NCBI GenBank assembly: GCA_034433615.1
Contig: DAOUAJ010000463.1
Location: forward strand, 1-16,814
Origin: DAOUAJ01 sp034433615
GTDB lineage: Bacteria > Chloroflexota > Anaerolineae > DUEN01
Reading direction: 5' to 3'
DNA length: 16,814 bases
Positions 1-6,220 of this stretch are shown piece after piece (positions within the stretch are counted from its first letter, which is position 1; every line of letters begins with the position of its first letter). The notes under the pieces were generated by a model. That model had not been told where the DNA came from, did no database searches, and saw only the letters and a list, made by a program, of their open reading frames with translations. Both the position numbers and the translations under genes were made by a program.

Positions 1-767
1 GGCGTGACACCATCCCGGAACACCGCGCGGATGCGGTTGACCAATTGCTGCAACGACCGTGCGCGCTCCATATCGCCGGCAGTAAAGGCATCGTACAGGG
101 CACAGAAGATCTCCGGGAACACGTTAGCATTGCCTGAAACTTGTGCCTGCGCCCCTAATCCCAAAGCTGGCAGCATCAACCCATCCACACCACAGAAAGT
201 GAGGAATCCGTCCCCGCCTGCTTCCATATACTCCTGAAGACGGATCAAAGATGGATTGCTCGATTTGATGCCCACGATGTTCGGCGCTGCCGTGAGCAGG
301 TGCTTCAGAAGTGCCGCCGAGATGTCATTCTTGGCGTTTCCAGGAAAGGTGTACAGGAACATCGGGAAGTCGGGGACAGCGCTGGCAACGGAAACGAAAT
401 GGTCGAATAGCGAATCATCGTCGAAACTGAAGAAGTAAGGGACTATAACGGATGAGGCCGTTGCACCTGCAGCTTGGGCATGGCGGGTCAGTTCAATCGT
501 GTCTGCCGTGCTGATGCAGCCGGTGTGCGCGATCACGGACGCCCGGCCGGCGACGTGCTCGACGACGGCCTCGCACAGGGCCTTGCGCTCGTCCATGCTG
601 AGCAACATGCCTTCTCCGGTCGTGCCACCCACCATCAGGCAATTGACCCGGTTGGCGAGGAGAAAATCCACCACCCGGCAGGCGCTCTCAAGGTCAATGC
701 GCCCCTTCTCGTCAAAAGGCGTAACGATCGGGCAAACGATACCGTGGATGTCCAGAGCCGTCTTCAC
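1..767 (-). CDS. DapA-family aldolase/lyase (dihydrodipicolinate synthase / N-acetylneuraminate lyase superfamily), 3' end cut by window edge
   Basis: About 255 residues are visible and the last 40-50 of a usual ~300 lie beyond the edge. This is a class I (Schiff-base) TIM-barrel lyase of the DHDPS/NAL family. The substrate-carboxylate motif GGTTGE is at residues 47-52, the aromatic PYFF at 110-113, the catalytic Tyr at 139 (FLYTFPG) and the Schiff-base Lys at 168 (GIKSSN). Family members cleave or condense pyruvate with aldehydes: lysine synthesis, sialic acid, 2-keto-3-deoxy sugar acids. The GTG start at 767 overlaps the IclR stop by four bases (GTGA) and has AGAGGTG five bases upstream, so translation is probably coupled. 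Sitting behind an IclR regulator and near sugar dehydrogenases and an epimerase, a catabolic keto-deoxy sugar acid aldolase is likelier than DapA itself; this is inference. Family assignment is firm, substrate unknown. Confidence 0.9.
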   Translation of the reverse strand, partial: MKTALDIHGIVCPIVTPFDEKGRIDLESACRVVDFLLANRVNCLMVGGTTGEGMLLSMDERKALCEAVVEHVAGRASVIAHTGCISTADTIELTRHAQAAGATASSVIVPYFFSFDDDSLFDHFVSVASAVPDFPMFLYTFPGNAKNDISAALLKHLLTAAPNIVGIKSSNPSLIRLQEYMEAGGDGFLTFCGVDGLMLPALGLGAQAQVSGNANVFPEIFCALYDAFTAGDMERARSLQQLVNRIRAVFRDGVT

Positions 768-1573
768 CGGGACACCTCTGCCATGCGGGTCATAAGTGGG
801 ATGACGACCACCGATGATAGCCTGGCGGGTACGTAACCCATGCGGCGCGAGATCTCCTGCGCCGTGTACATCACGCGGGCGGAAAACTCCGCAAGTTTAC
901 CGCCGATCATCTCAGGATCCGCTCCAGAGACGCTGCACGCGCCGATCACCTGACCGTCATGGTTGAGTATGGGTGCGCCGACACAATAATTGCCTACTTC
1001 ATGCTCTCCCCGATCTATCGCGTAGCCCCGCGCTCGTGTCTCCTCCAATTCCTGATGCAGAGCATCGCGGTCGGTGATGGTTGCTGTAGTGAACTTGGGC
1101 AGCCCCACTCTGTTGATGATCCCGTCCACTTCTTCTCTGGACAACCTGCTGAGAATCGCTTTCCCCACCGAGGTGCAGTGTAGAGCCACACGGTCGCCAA
1201 CCGCGGTGCGTGCCAGCAATCGTCGAGGGGACTCAACGGCGTAGATGTACAGCCCATAATCGCCATCCAGGACGGTCAGATAGACCGATTCCCGGCAGGC
1301 ATCCGCCAGCTCACGCAGCAACGGGGCCGCCCGGTCACGTAGCTCCACGTTGATGCGAACCGCCTGCGTCAAGGGCACGATCGCCGTCCCCAGCGCATAG
1401 CGGCCGTCGTCGGTCTTTTCGACGAAACCGCACGCGGCCAAAGTACTGAGCAGGTTGTGGGTGGTGCCCTTAGGCATACCCAGCCGGCTGCTAATCTCCA
1501 CCAGGGTCAAACGTGGCTCATCCGGACTGAACGTTCGCAGAATGTCAATGGCTTTCAAGACAGAGTGGATCAC
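764..1573 (-). CDS. IclR-family transcriptional regulator
   Basis: A 269-residue protein if started at the GTG at 1573, which has AGGAG five bases upstream and opens with IHSVLKAIDILRTF, the usual first helix of this family. An in-frame ATG at 1651 would add an atypical 26 residues without a ribosome site. The N-terminal winged helix-turn-helix spans about residues 1-65 (TLVEISSRLGMPKGTTHNLL). The C-terminal effector domain carries the IclR signature GEHEVGNYCVGAPILNHDG. A tail of about 20 residues follows the normal end (MGYVPARLSSVVV...). IclR/KdgR proteins bind small acids such as glyoxylate, 2-keto-3-deoxygluconate or aromatic acids and usually repress adjacent catabolic genes and themselves. 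Here the gene is first in an operon with the DapA-type lyase, with a palindromic site in its leader, which fits autoregulation. Confidence 0.93.
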   Translation of the reverse strand: MIHSVLKAIDILRTFSPDEPRLTLVEISSRLGMPKGTTHNLLSTLAACGFVEKTDDGRYALGTAIVPLTQAVRINVELRDRAAPLLRELADACRESVYLTVLDGDYGLYIYAVESPRRLLARTAVGDRVALHCTSVGKAILSRLSREEVDGIINRVGLPKFTTATITDRDALHQELEETRARGYAIDRGEHEVGNYCVGAPILNHDGQVIGACSVSGADPEMIGGKLAEFSARVMYTAQEISRRMGYVPARLSSVVVIPLMTRMAEVSR

Positions 1574-1676
1574 AAATTCTCCTGTATCGTCAGAGCACGC
1601 GACGCACACGATGCCAATCCGTTGGATAGCCCGCATCAGCATTCTCATCATGAACCGGCATCGTTCACCAGAATGG

Positions 1677-1695
1677 CGTTCGATAATATGGAACG
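1677..1695. promoter_or_regulatory. 19-bp palindrome, probable IclR operator
   Basis: The site reads CGTTC-G-ATA-A-TAT-G-GAACG. Apart from the centre base and one base pair flanking each inner triplet, it is a perfect inverted repeat. It lies about 20 bases downstream of the -10 element of the minus-strand promoter and about 100 bases before the iclR start. IclR dimers bind AT-centred palindromes of about this length, so autorepression by roadblock is likely. The palindrome is seen directly; its binding protein is inferred. Confidence 0.6.
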
Positions 1696-1714
1696 ATTTT
1701 CATCATCGTAGAAC

Positions 1715-1743
1715 ACGATACCACAAATCGGCGCTTCTGTCAA
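1715..1743 (-). promoter_or_regulatory. Sigma70-type promoter of the iclR-dapA-like operon
   Basis: On the minus strand a perfect -35 TTGACA (1743-1738) is followed by a 17-base spacer and a -10 TATCGT (1720-1715, 4 of 6). Transcription would start near 1708, giving a leader of about 135 bases that contains the palindrome at 1677-1695. Confidence 0.6.
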
Positions 1744-1869
1744 GGATTCTTCCTAATCTCCCCGAAGGATTCGAGAGGCATTGAGCTTGTCCAGGGTTCG
1801 CCCGCAAGGCTGCAGAAGGTCGGGTGACCGGGTCGCGAGAGCTTTCGAAGAGGTGAAGGGCGTTGCGGT
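1744..1869. other. Intergenic stretch between divergent operons, no gene seen
   Basis: Apart from the promoters on either side, this part of the ~400-base gap between the iclR start and the APS kinase start shows no convincing coding frame and no RNA gene. It looks like degenerate repeat sequence with short inverted bits such as GGTC-GGGT-GACC. Confidence 0.4.
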
Positions 1870-1899
1870 TTGACCCTTCCCCTCGACCGGGCGTATAAT
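1870..1899 (+). promoter_or_regulatory. Sigma70-type promoter of the APS kinase operon
   Basis: TTGACC (1870-1875), an 18-base spacer and a consensus TATAAT (1894-1899). Transcription would start near 1906, about 73 bases before the ATG at 1979. Confidence 0.65.
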
Positions 1900-1922
1900 C
1901 TTGCGCCAAAATCACGCCTCCT

Positions 1923-1947
1923 CCCTTCCTCCGCACCGGAGGAAGGG
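1923..1947. repeat. 11-bp perfect hairpin in the APS kinase leader
   Basis: CCCTTCCTCCG, loop CAC, then CGGAGGAAGGG. It lies between the promoter and the ribosome site (AAGGA at 1964-1968). It has no T-run, so it is not an obvious terminator. It could be a dispersed genomic hairpin or a leader structure affecting transcript stability or initiation. Confidence 0.5.
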
Positions 1948-1978
1948 GTGAGAGAAAGGTCGCAAGGACGCATCGTAT

Positions 1979-2512
1979 ATGTGCCAACGGGGCTTTACCC
2001 TCTGGTTCACCGGCCTCTCCGGCGCCGGTAAGACAACCCTGGCGAACGCCCTCTACGACGAGCTCAAGCACCGCCGCGGGCTCAAAGTGGAGTTGTTAGA
2101 CGGCGACGTCATCCGCCAGAATCTGAGCAAGGGACTCGGCTTCTCCAAAGAAGATCGCGATACCAACATCCGGCGCATCGGTTTCGTCTGTCACCTGCTC
2201 ACCCGTAACGACGTCATCGCCATCGCCTCTGCCATTTCCCCCTATCGAGCCGTGCGTGACGAGGTGCGACAAATGATCGGACGTTTCGTGGAGGTGTACG
2301 TCACTGCGCCATTGGACGTGCTGATCGAGCGAGACACCAAAGGGCTGTATCGCAAGGCGCTGGCCGGCGAAGTCGCCAACTTCACCGGCATCTCCGATCC
2401 GTACGAGCCTCCTCTCAATCCCGAGGTGGTGGTCGAGACGGACAAAGAAACAGTGGAACAGAGTGTGGCTCGGATCCTCCAGAAGTTGCGTGAGCTGAAT
2501 TTGATTGATTAA
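1979..2512 (+). CDS. cysC: Adenylylsulfate (APS) kinase
   Basis: A 177-residue single-domain protein that phosphorylates adenosine 5'-phosphosulfate with ATP to give PAPS. The Walker A loop GLSGAGKTT is at residues 12-20, DGD at 41-43, then the family blocks LGFSKEDRDTNIRRIG (53-68), ISPYRAVRDE (86-95), ERDTKGLYRKA (117-127) and FTGISDPYEPP (135-145). Length and all blocks match stand-alone CysC, with no sulfurylase fused. The ATG at 1979 has AAGGA ten bases upstream. No sulfate adenylyltransferase or PAPS-using gene is in view; the partner 13 bases downstream is an amidohydrolase, an unusual pairing. PAPS could serve sulfate assimilation or sulfation of a metabolite or polysaccharide; the context does not say which. 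Confidence 0.92.
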   Translation: MCQRGFTLWFTGLSGAGKTTLANALYDELKHRRGLKVELLDGDVIRQNLSKGLGFSKEDRDTNIRRIGFVCHLLTRNDVIAIASAISPYRAVRDEVRQMIGRFVEVYVTAPLDVLIERDTKGLYRKALAGEVANFTGISDPYEPPLNPEVVVETDKETVEQSVARILQKLRELNLID

Positions 2513-2525
2513 ACGGTTACATCAC

Positions 2526-4097
2526 ATGTTCGACATCCTGATCCGCGGTGGCCGGCTGATTGACGGGACTGGTGCTCCCTGGCGACGGGCCGATCTGGCG
2601 ATCCAGAATGGCCGCATCGTCGCCGTGGGCCGGCTGGCGGGCGAGGGGGCCATGCACATCATCGAAGCCGACGGCCTGACCGTGACGCCCGGCTTCATTG
2701 ATGCCCACGTGCATTCCGACGTGTTGCTGCTGACCGATCCGGAGGTGGCGGCCGCCAGCTTATACCAGGGGGTGACCACCCACATCGTAGGACAGGACGG
2801 CATCTCCTTCGCCCCCGCCAGCCCACAGACGATGGATTTCTATCGGGATTACCTGGCTGGCCTCAATGGGAACCCGGCCGGCCTCGATTTTGCCTGGCGC
2901 ACTGTGGCCGACTTCCTGGCCCGTTTCGACGGCGCCACGCCGGTCAACGTCGCCTACCTGGTGCCGCACGGCAACGTCCGCATGGAGGCGATGGGCGGTT
3001 GCTTCGATCGCCCGCCCACCGCCGCCGAGCTGGAGCGCATGCAGGTGCTGATCGCCCAGGGCATGGCCGAGGGGGCAGTGGGCGTCTCCACCGGCTTAAT
3101 CTACCTGCCGTGCCTTTATGCTGACACGAATGAACTGATCGCTATCGCCCGCCCAGCGGCGGAAGCGGGTGGTGTCTTCGTGACCCACATGCGCACTTAC
3201 ACGCCGGGTCGCGTGGCCGCTGCCCTGGATGAGACGTTCCGGGTGGCCCGCGAGGCCCAGGCACCTGTGCACATCTCCCACTGCAACGGGCAGGCGGATG
3301 AGTTGCTGCCGCTGATTGATCGCGCCCGAGCAGAGGGGATCGAGATCACTTTTGACACCTACCCCTACCTGGCTGGCGCCAGTCTGCTGATGACGCTGCT
3401 CCCCGATTGGGTGAGCGCGGGCGGATTTCAGTCAGCGCGAGCCCGGCTGCGCGACCCGGCCGTGCGGGCGCAGCTCATTCCGTTCCTGGAGTCACCCGAA
3501 CGTGGCTGGGAGCGGGTGCGCTTCAACGCGTTGAGCCGCCCGGAACACCAGCGCTGGGAGGGGCTGACGCCCATCGAGGCCGCGACTCAGGCCGGGCGTC
3601 CCCTGGGCGAGTTCCTGCTCGATCTGCTGATGGCGGAGGAGTTGCAGGTGGGGATGGTGCAGTTCCATGACTGGCGCACGGAAGAGGACGTACAGCGCAC
3701 CATGGCCCACCCGGCGCACACGGCGGGCAGCGATGGCATCTACGTGGGTGGGCGGCCACATCCCCGCGGGTGGGGTGCCTTTGCTCGTTATATCGAACGT
3801 TACGTGCGCGAGTTGGGGGTGCTTCCGCTGGAAGAGATGGTGCGACACATGGCGTCGGCCGCGGCCTGGCGCTTCGGTTTATACGATCGGGGGATCTTGC
3901 GACCGGGCGCGGCCGCGGACGTGGTGGTGCTTGATCTCCCGGCAATACACGCGCGGGCCACGTTTGAGGACAGCCGCCAGAGAGCAGAAGGGGTGCAGCA
4001 CGTGGTGGTTAACGGGCGCTGGGTGCTGCAGGATGGGCGGTTGACAGGGGACACGCCCGGGCGGGGCTTGCACCATCAGTACGGCCAGCGGCTGTAG
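2526..4097 (+). CDS. N-acyl-D-amino-acid deacylase-like amidohydrolase (D-aminoacylase family)
   Basis: A 523-residue amidohydrolase-superfamily TIM barrel, predicted to hydrolyse N-acyl-D-amino acids or related amides. Metal and active-site positions line up with D-aminoacylase: HVH at residues 61-63, THMR with His221, HISH with His252 and GSDG with Asp403, plus HPRGWGAF (412-419) and the C-terminal ADVVVLD/VVVNG strands of the small composite domain. The Cys metal ligand that normally sits in a GNCG motif is Asp here (VGQDGISFAP, Asp91), so this is a variant subgroup whose substrate should not be assumed. Start chosen at ATG 2526, giving MFDILIRGG, the typical N-terminus; a TTG seven codons upstream lies inside cysC. 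No strong ribosome site is seen, and translation may be coupled to cysC, which stops 13 bases earlier. Confidence 0.85.
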   Translation: MFDILIRGGRLIDGTGAPWRRADLAIQNGRIVAVGRLAGEGAMHIIEADGLTVTPGFIDAHVHSDVLLLTDPEVAAASLYQGVTTHIVGQDGISFAPASPQTMDFYRDYLAGLNGNPAGLDFAWRTVADFLARFDGATPVNVAYLVPHGNVRMEAMGGCFDRPPTAAELERMQVLIAQGMAEGAVGVSTGLIYLPCLYADTNELIAIARPAAEAGGVFVTHMRTYTPGRVAAALDETFRVAREAQAPVHISHCNGQADELLPLIDRARAEGIEITFDTYPYLAGASLLMTLLPDWVSAGGFQSARARLRDPAVRAQLIPFLESPERGWERVRFNALSRPEHQRWEGLTPIEAATQAGRPLGEFLLDLLMAEELQVGMVQFHDWRTEEDVQRTMAHPAHTAGSDGIYVGGRPHPRGWGAFARYIERYVRELGVLPLEEMVRHMASAAAWRFGLYDRGILRPGAAADVVVLDLPAIHARATFEDSRQRAEGVQHVVVNGRWVLQDGRLTGDTPGRGLHHQYGQRL

Positions 4098-4115
4098 CAT
4101 CATTCGAGAAAAAGC

Positions 4116-4148
4116 AGACCTCGGAGGTTTCTGAGACCTCCGAGGTCT
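4116..4148. terminator. 13-bp perfect hairpin between convergent operons
   Basis: AGACCTCGGAGGT, seven-base loop, ACCTCCGAGGTCT. On the minus strand it is followed by GCTTTTTC, the form of an intrinsic terminator for the epimerase transcript. On the plus strand no T-run follows, but it lies 19 bases after the deacylase stop and may serve both. Its sequence resembles short hairpin repeats common in Chloroflexota genomes (from memory). Confidence 0.65.
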
Positions 4149-4179
4149 TGGATTGCAACTGTGCTTCCCAAACTCAGTG

Positions 4180-4953
4180 TTACACGTTGGCCCAGGCCTG
4201 GCGCAGGAACGCCAGCGCGGCCTGGCTCTCAGTGGCAAAGTCTTCCCAGCGGCACTCGACTGACACGCGCTGGTCGTAGCCGATAGCTCTGAGCGCGGTG
4301 AAGAATTCGGGGTAGGGGTAGGATCCGCTGCCGGGGTAGCGCCGCCCCGTGTCGGCCACATGCACGTGAGCCAGCATTGCGCCAGCCGCCGCCACATGGC
4401 TGATGGGCTCATCTTCAACGACGATGTGGTACAGGTCAGCCAGTACCTTTACTGCCGGATGATCAGCAACCTGAGCCAGCTCCAGTGCCTCCGCCACCGA
4501 GTTGATGATGTTGCTCTCGCCGCGGTTAAGCGGCTCAATCGCCACCTGCATGCCGACAGCCTGGGCCGCGTCCCCTGCCCAGCGTACGAAGCGCACCAAT
4601 TGCTCCCATGCTGTTTCCCGTGGGAATCCCTCCGGTACGGTGCGCGAGCCTCCTGAGCCGAAGACGACCACCTCGCCGCCGAAGGTGCTGGCTCGCTGGA
4701 AGGCCGTATGCAGGTAACGTTGCAGCCGGTCAGGATCAACGTCTGGCCCGGTGACTTTCAGATCGCGGGGCAGCATGACGTTGAAGGCTGTGATGGGCAG
4801 CGGGAGCATCGCGATGGAGGCCCGGACAGGCTCCCACTCCGCATCAGGCGTCTCTGGCTGCAGGTCCCGTGACACGCTCAGCTCGATGAAATCGTATCCG
4901 GCCTGCGCGACCAGTCGTCCATTCTCAATGGTTGTACAACATCCAAAGCGCAT
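4180..4953 (-). CDS. Sugar epimerase/isomerase, D-tagatose/D-psicose 3-epimerase-like TIM barrel
   Basis: A 257-residue protein of the xylose-isomerase-like TIM-barrel family. The metal-site spacing of D-tagatose 3-epimerase is reproduced: Glu140 (AIEPLNR), Asp173 and His176 (LADLYH), His198 (HVHVAD), Arg204 (GRRYPGSG) and Glu233 (VSVECRW). In that family two glutamates take and give the C3 proton of a ketose while Mn or Co holds the substrate. The ATG at 4953 has GGGAGG eight bases upstream; longer in-frame starts run into a palindromic repeat and are rejected. The gene lies 145 bases behind the aldo/keto reductase on the same strand, so the two may be co-transcribed, and a terminator hairpin follows. 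The exact sugar is unknown; members also include keto-acid isomerases and inositol-pathway enzymes. Confidence 0.85.
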   Translation of the reverse strand: MRFGCCTTIENGRLVAQAGYDFIELSVSRDLQPETPDAEWEPVRASIAMLPLPITAFNVMLPRDLKVTGPDVDPDRLQRYLHTAFQRASTFGGEVVVFGSGGSRTVPEGFPRETAWEQLVRFVRWAGDAAQAVGMQVAIEPLNRGESNIINSVAEALELAQVADHPAVKVLADLYHIVVEDEPISHVAAAGAMLAHVHVADTGRRYPGSGSYPYPEFFTALRAIGYDQRVSVECRWEDFATESQAALAFLRQAWANV

Positions 4954-4989
4954 GATGTTTCCTCCCTGAAAAAGTCCTCTACGCACAAA

Positions 4990-5087
4990 CGTCAGCGAGG
5001 AGCGAGGTGACGAAGCAATCCCTCGTACCGGAGGAGATTGCTTCGCTGCCCGCCACGCTACGCTCGCGGCTTTGGCTCGCAATGACG
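4990..5087. repeat. Palindromic non-coding repeat unit (~98 bp)
   Basis: The ends are inverted: CGTCA-GCGAG at the left, CTCGC-A-ATGACG at the right. Inside is a second inverted repeat, CGAAGCAATC (5011-5020) with GATTGCTTCG (5036-5045), enclosing CCTC/GAGG. This is the layout of a small non-autonomous or REP-like element. It sits in the gap between the aldo/keto reductase and epimerase genes and accounts for most of that gap. Confidence 0.6.
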
Positions 5088-5098
5088 TGACCGAAGGA

Positions 5099-6088
5099 CT
5101 ACCGCGCCCAGCCGGGGCCGCTGCGCTCGCGCTGGCCGAAGGGCAGACTGAACGGCTCCTCGAAGGGTCGGAAGGGGACCATTGCGGCGATCTCCTGGAT
5201 GCGGGCGAGGATATCCGCGGGGAGCGGCCCTTTCTCCACCGCTCGCACGTTCTCTTCCACCTCGGCCACCGAGCGCGCCCCCATCAATACGGTAGAAATG
5301 TCCGGATTGGAGATGAGGAAGCGCAAGGCCAGTTCCGGCAGCGGCATGTTGATCTCGTCCAGGAAAGCGTACAGGCGTTTGTACTGAGCGCGGCGCGGCG
5401 AGGAAAGCCAGCGGGCGCCGTGGTTCACCTCCTCATCGTAACGGCGGGCGAGTGCTCCCTGTTGCAACGGTGAGCCGATGATGATCCCCATCCCCTGCTT
5501 CCTGGCGGCCGGGATCACCTCGATCAGGGCCTCCTGCCAGAGCAGGCTGTAGTTAAACGCCGTCAGTACCACGTCGTAGCGACCGGTGGCGATGATGTGA
5601 GGCAGTTCGTAGGCAGTGGTGCCCCCCAGCCCGGTAAATCGGATGATCCCCTCGGCCTTCAGCTCGTCCAGGAGCTCGCACACGGGGCCGTGAAAGCGTT
5701 CGTGGTCGGTGAACCAGTCGTACTGGCCGGGGCGGTCGGGCTCGTGAATCATCAGGATGTCAATGGTGTCACGTTTGAGGTTCTTCAGGCTCTCCTCCAC
5801 CGACTGACGGAGCGCATCTTTGTCCTGTGGGTTGAAGGGCTGCGGCCGCCCGCCCAGTTTGGTGGAGATGATGTAAGGCTGTGTCACCCCGTCCAGCGCA
5901 TAGCCTAAGACCTGCTCACTATCCCCATACGAAGGAGCAGTGTCTATGTAGTTGATGCCCAGCTCCAGCGCGCGGCGGACAGCACGGCGGGCTTCATCCC
6001 TGGCAGTGGCAAAGGAAGCGACAAAAAGTCCGCCCATAGACAGTTCGCTCACTTCGAGCCCTGTCTTGCCCAGCTTGCGGTATTTCAT
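5099..6088 (-). CDS. Aldo/keto reductase family oxidoreductase
   Basis: A 329-residue (alpha/beta)8 NAD(P)-dependent oxidoreductase, resembling the D-threo-aldose/L-fucose dehydrogenase and pyridoxal dehydrogenase branch. The catalytic tetrad is intact: Asp49 and Tyr54 (YIDTAPSYG), Lys77 (STKLGG) and His115 (MIHEPD). The C-terminal STVLMGARSVAEVEEN is the usual cofactor phosphate-binding block. The ATG at 6088 follows GGAGGT with an eight-base spacer; the reading frame stays open upstream to 6400, but that part crosses the opposing promoter region. Transcribed divergently from the zinc dehydrogenase and followed by a sugar epimerase, it probably oxidises an aldose or reduces a sugar lactone; the substrate is not determinable. 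Confidence 0.9.
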   Translation of the reverse strand: MKYRKLGKTGLEVSELSMGGLFVASFATARDEARRAVRRALELGINYIDTAPSYGDSEQVLGYALDGVTQPYIISTKLGGRPQPFNPQDKDALRQSVEESLKNLKRDTIDILMIHEPDRPGQYDWFTDHERFHGPVCELLDELKAEGIIRFTGLGGTTAYELPHIIATGRYDVVLTAFNYSLLWQEALIEVIPAARKQGMGIIIGSPLQQGALARRYDEEVNHGARWLSSPRRAQYKRLYAFLDEINMPLPELALRFLISNPDISTVLMGARSVAEVEENVRAVEKGPLPADILARIQEIAAMVPFRPFEEPFSLPFGQRERSGPGWAR

Positions 6089-6107
6089 AGCGAAGACCTC
6101 CGGCAGG

Positions 6108-6136
6108 TTGACAAGATGCCTCTTACGTTGTATGTT
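6108..6136 (+). promoter_or_regulatory. Promoter of the zinc dehydrogenase gene
   Basis: TTGACA (6108-6113), 17-base spacer, TATGTT (6131-6136; 4 of 6). Transcription would start near 6143, about 78 bases before the ATG at 6221. Confidence 0.55.
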
Positions 6137-6172
6137 GTTTTCTAAATGCGCCGAGCTGTGCTCAGCGGAGGC

Positions 6173-6201
6173 ATTATACGACGTCAGGCAGAACTTGGGA
6201 A
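6173..6201 (-). promoter_or_regulatory. Promoter of the aldo/keto reductase gene
   Basis: On the minus strand TTCCCA (6201-6196; 4 of 6), 17-base spacer, consensus TATAAT (6178-6173). The two divergent -10 boxes are less than 40 bases apart and transcripts from both promoters run across each other, so one bound regulator could control both genes. Confidence 0.5.
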
Positions 6202-6220
6202 ACCGGGAGGGAGGAAAGTC

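Noticed and set aside
4..836. Several plus-strand open frames at the left end
   Set aside because: All are antisense to the DapA-family gene, whose minus-strand frame contains the family's catalytic residues.
1574..1651. Longer start for the IclR regulator (ATG 1651)
   Set aside because: The extra residues are not family-like and there is no ribosome site, whereas GTG 1573 has AGGAG at ideal spacing.
1740..1870. Possible structured RNA or tRNA upstream of cysC
   Set aside because: Short inverted bits are present but no cloverleaf or conserved T-loop sequence can be drawn.
3492..3945. Minus-strand open frames within the amidohydrolase gene
   Set aside because: Pro/Arg/His-rich shadows in GC-rich DNA with no motif; the plus-strand gene is certain.
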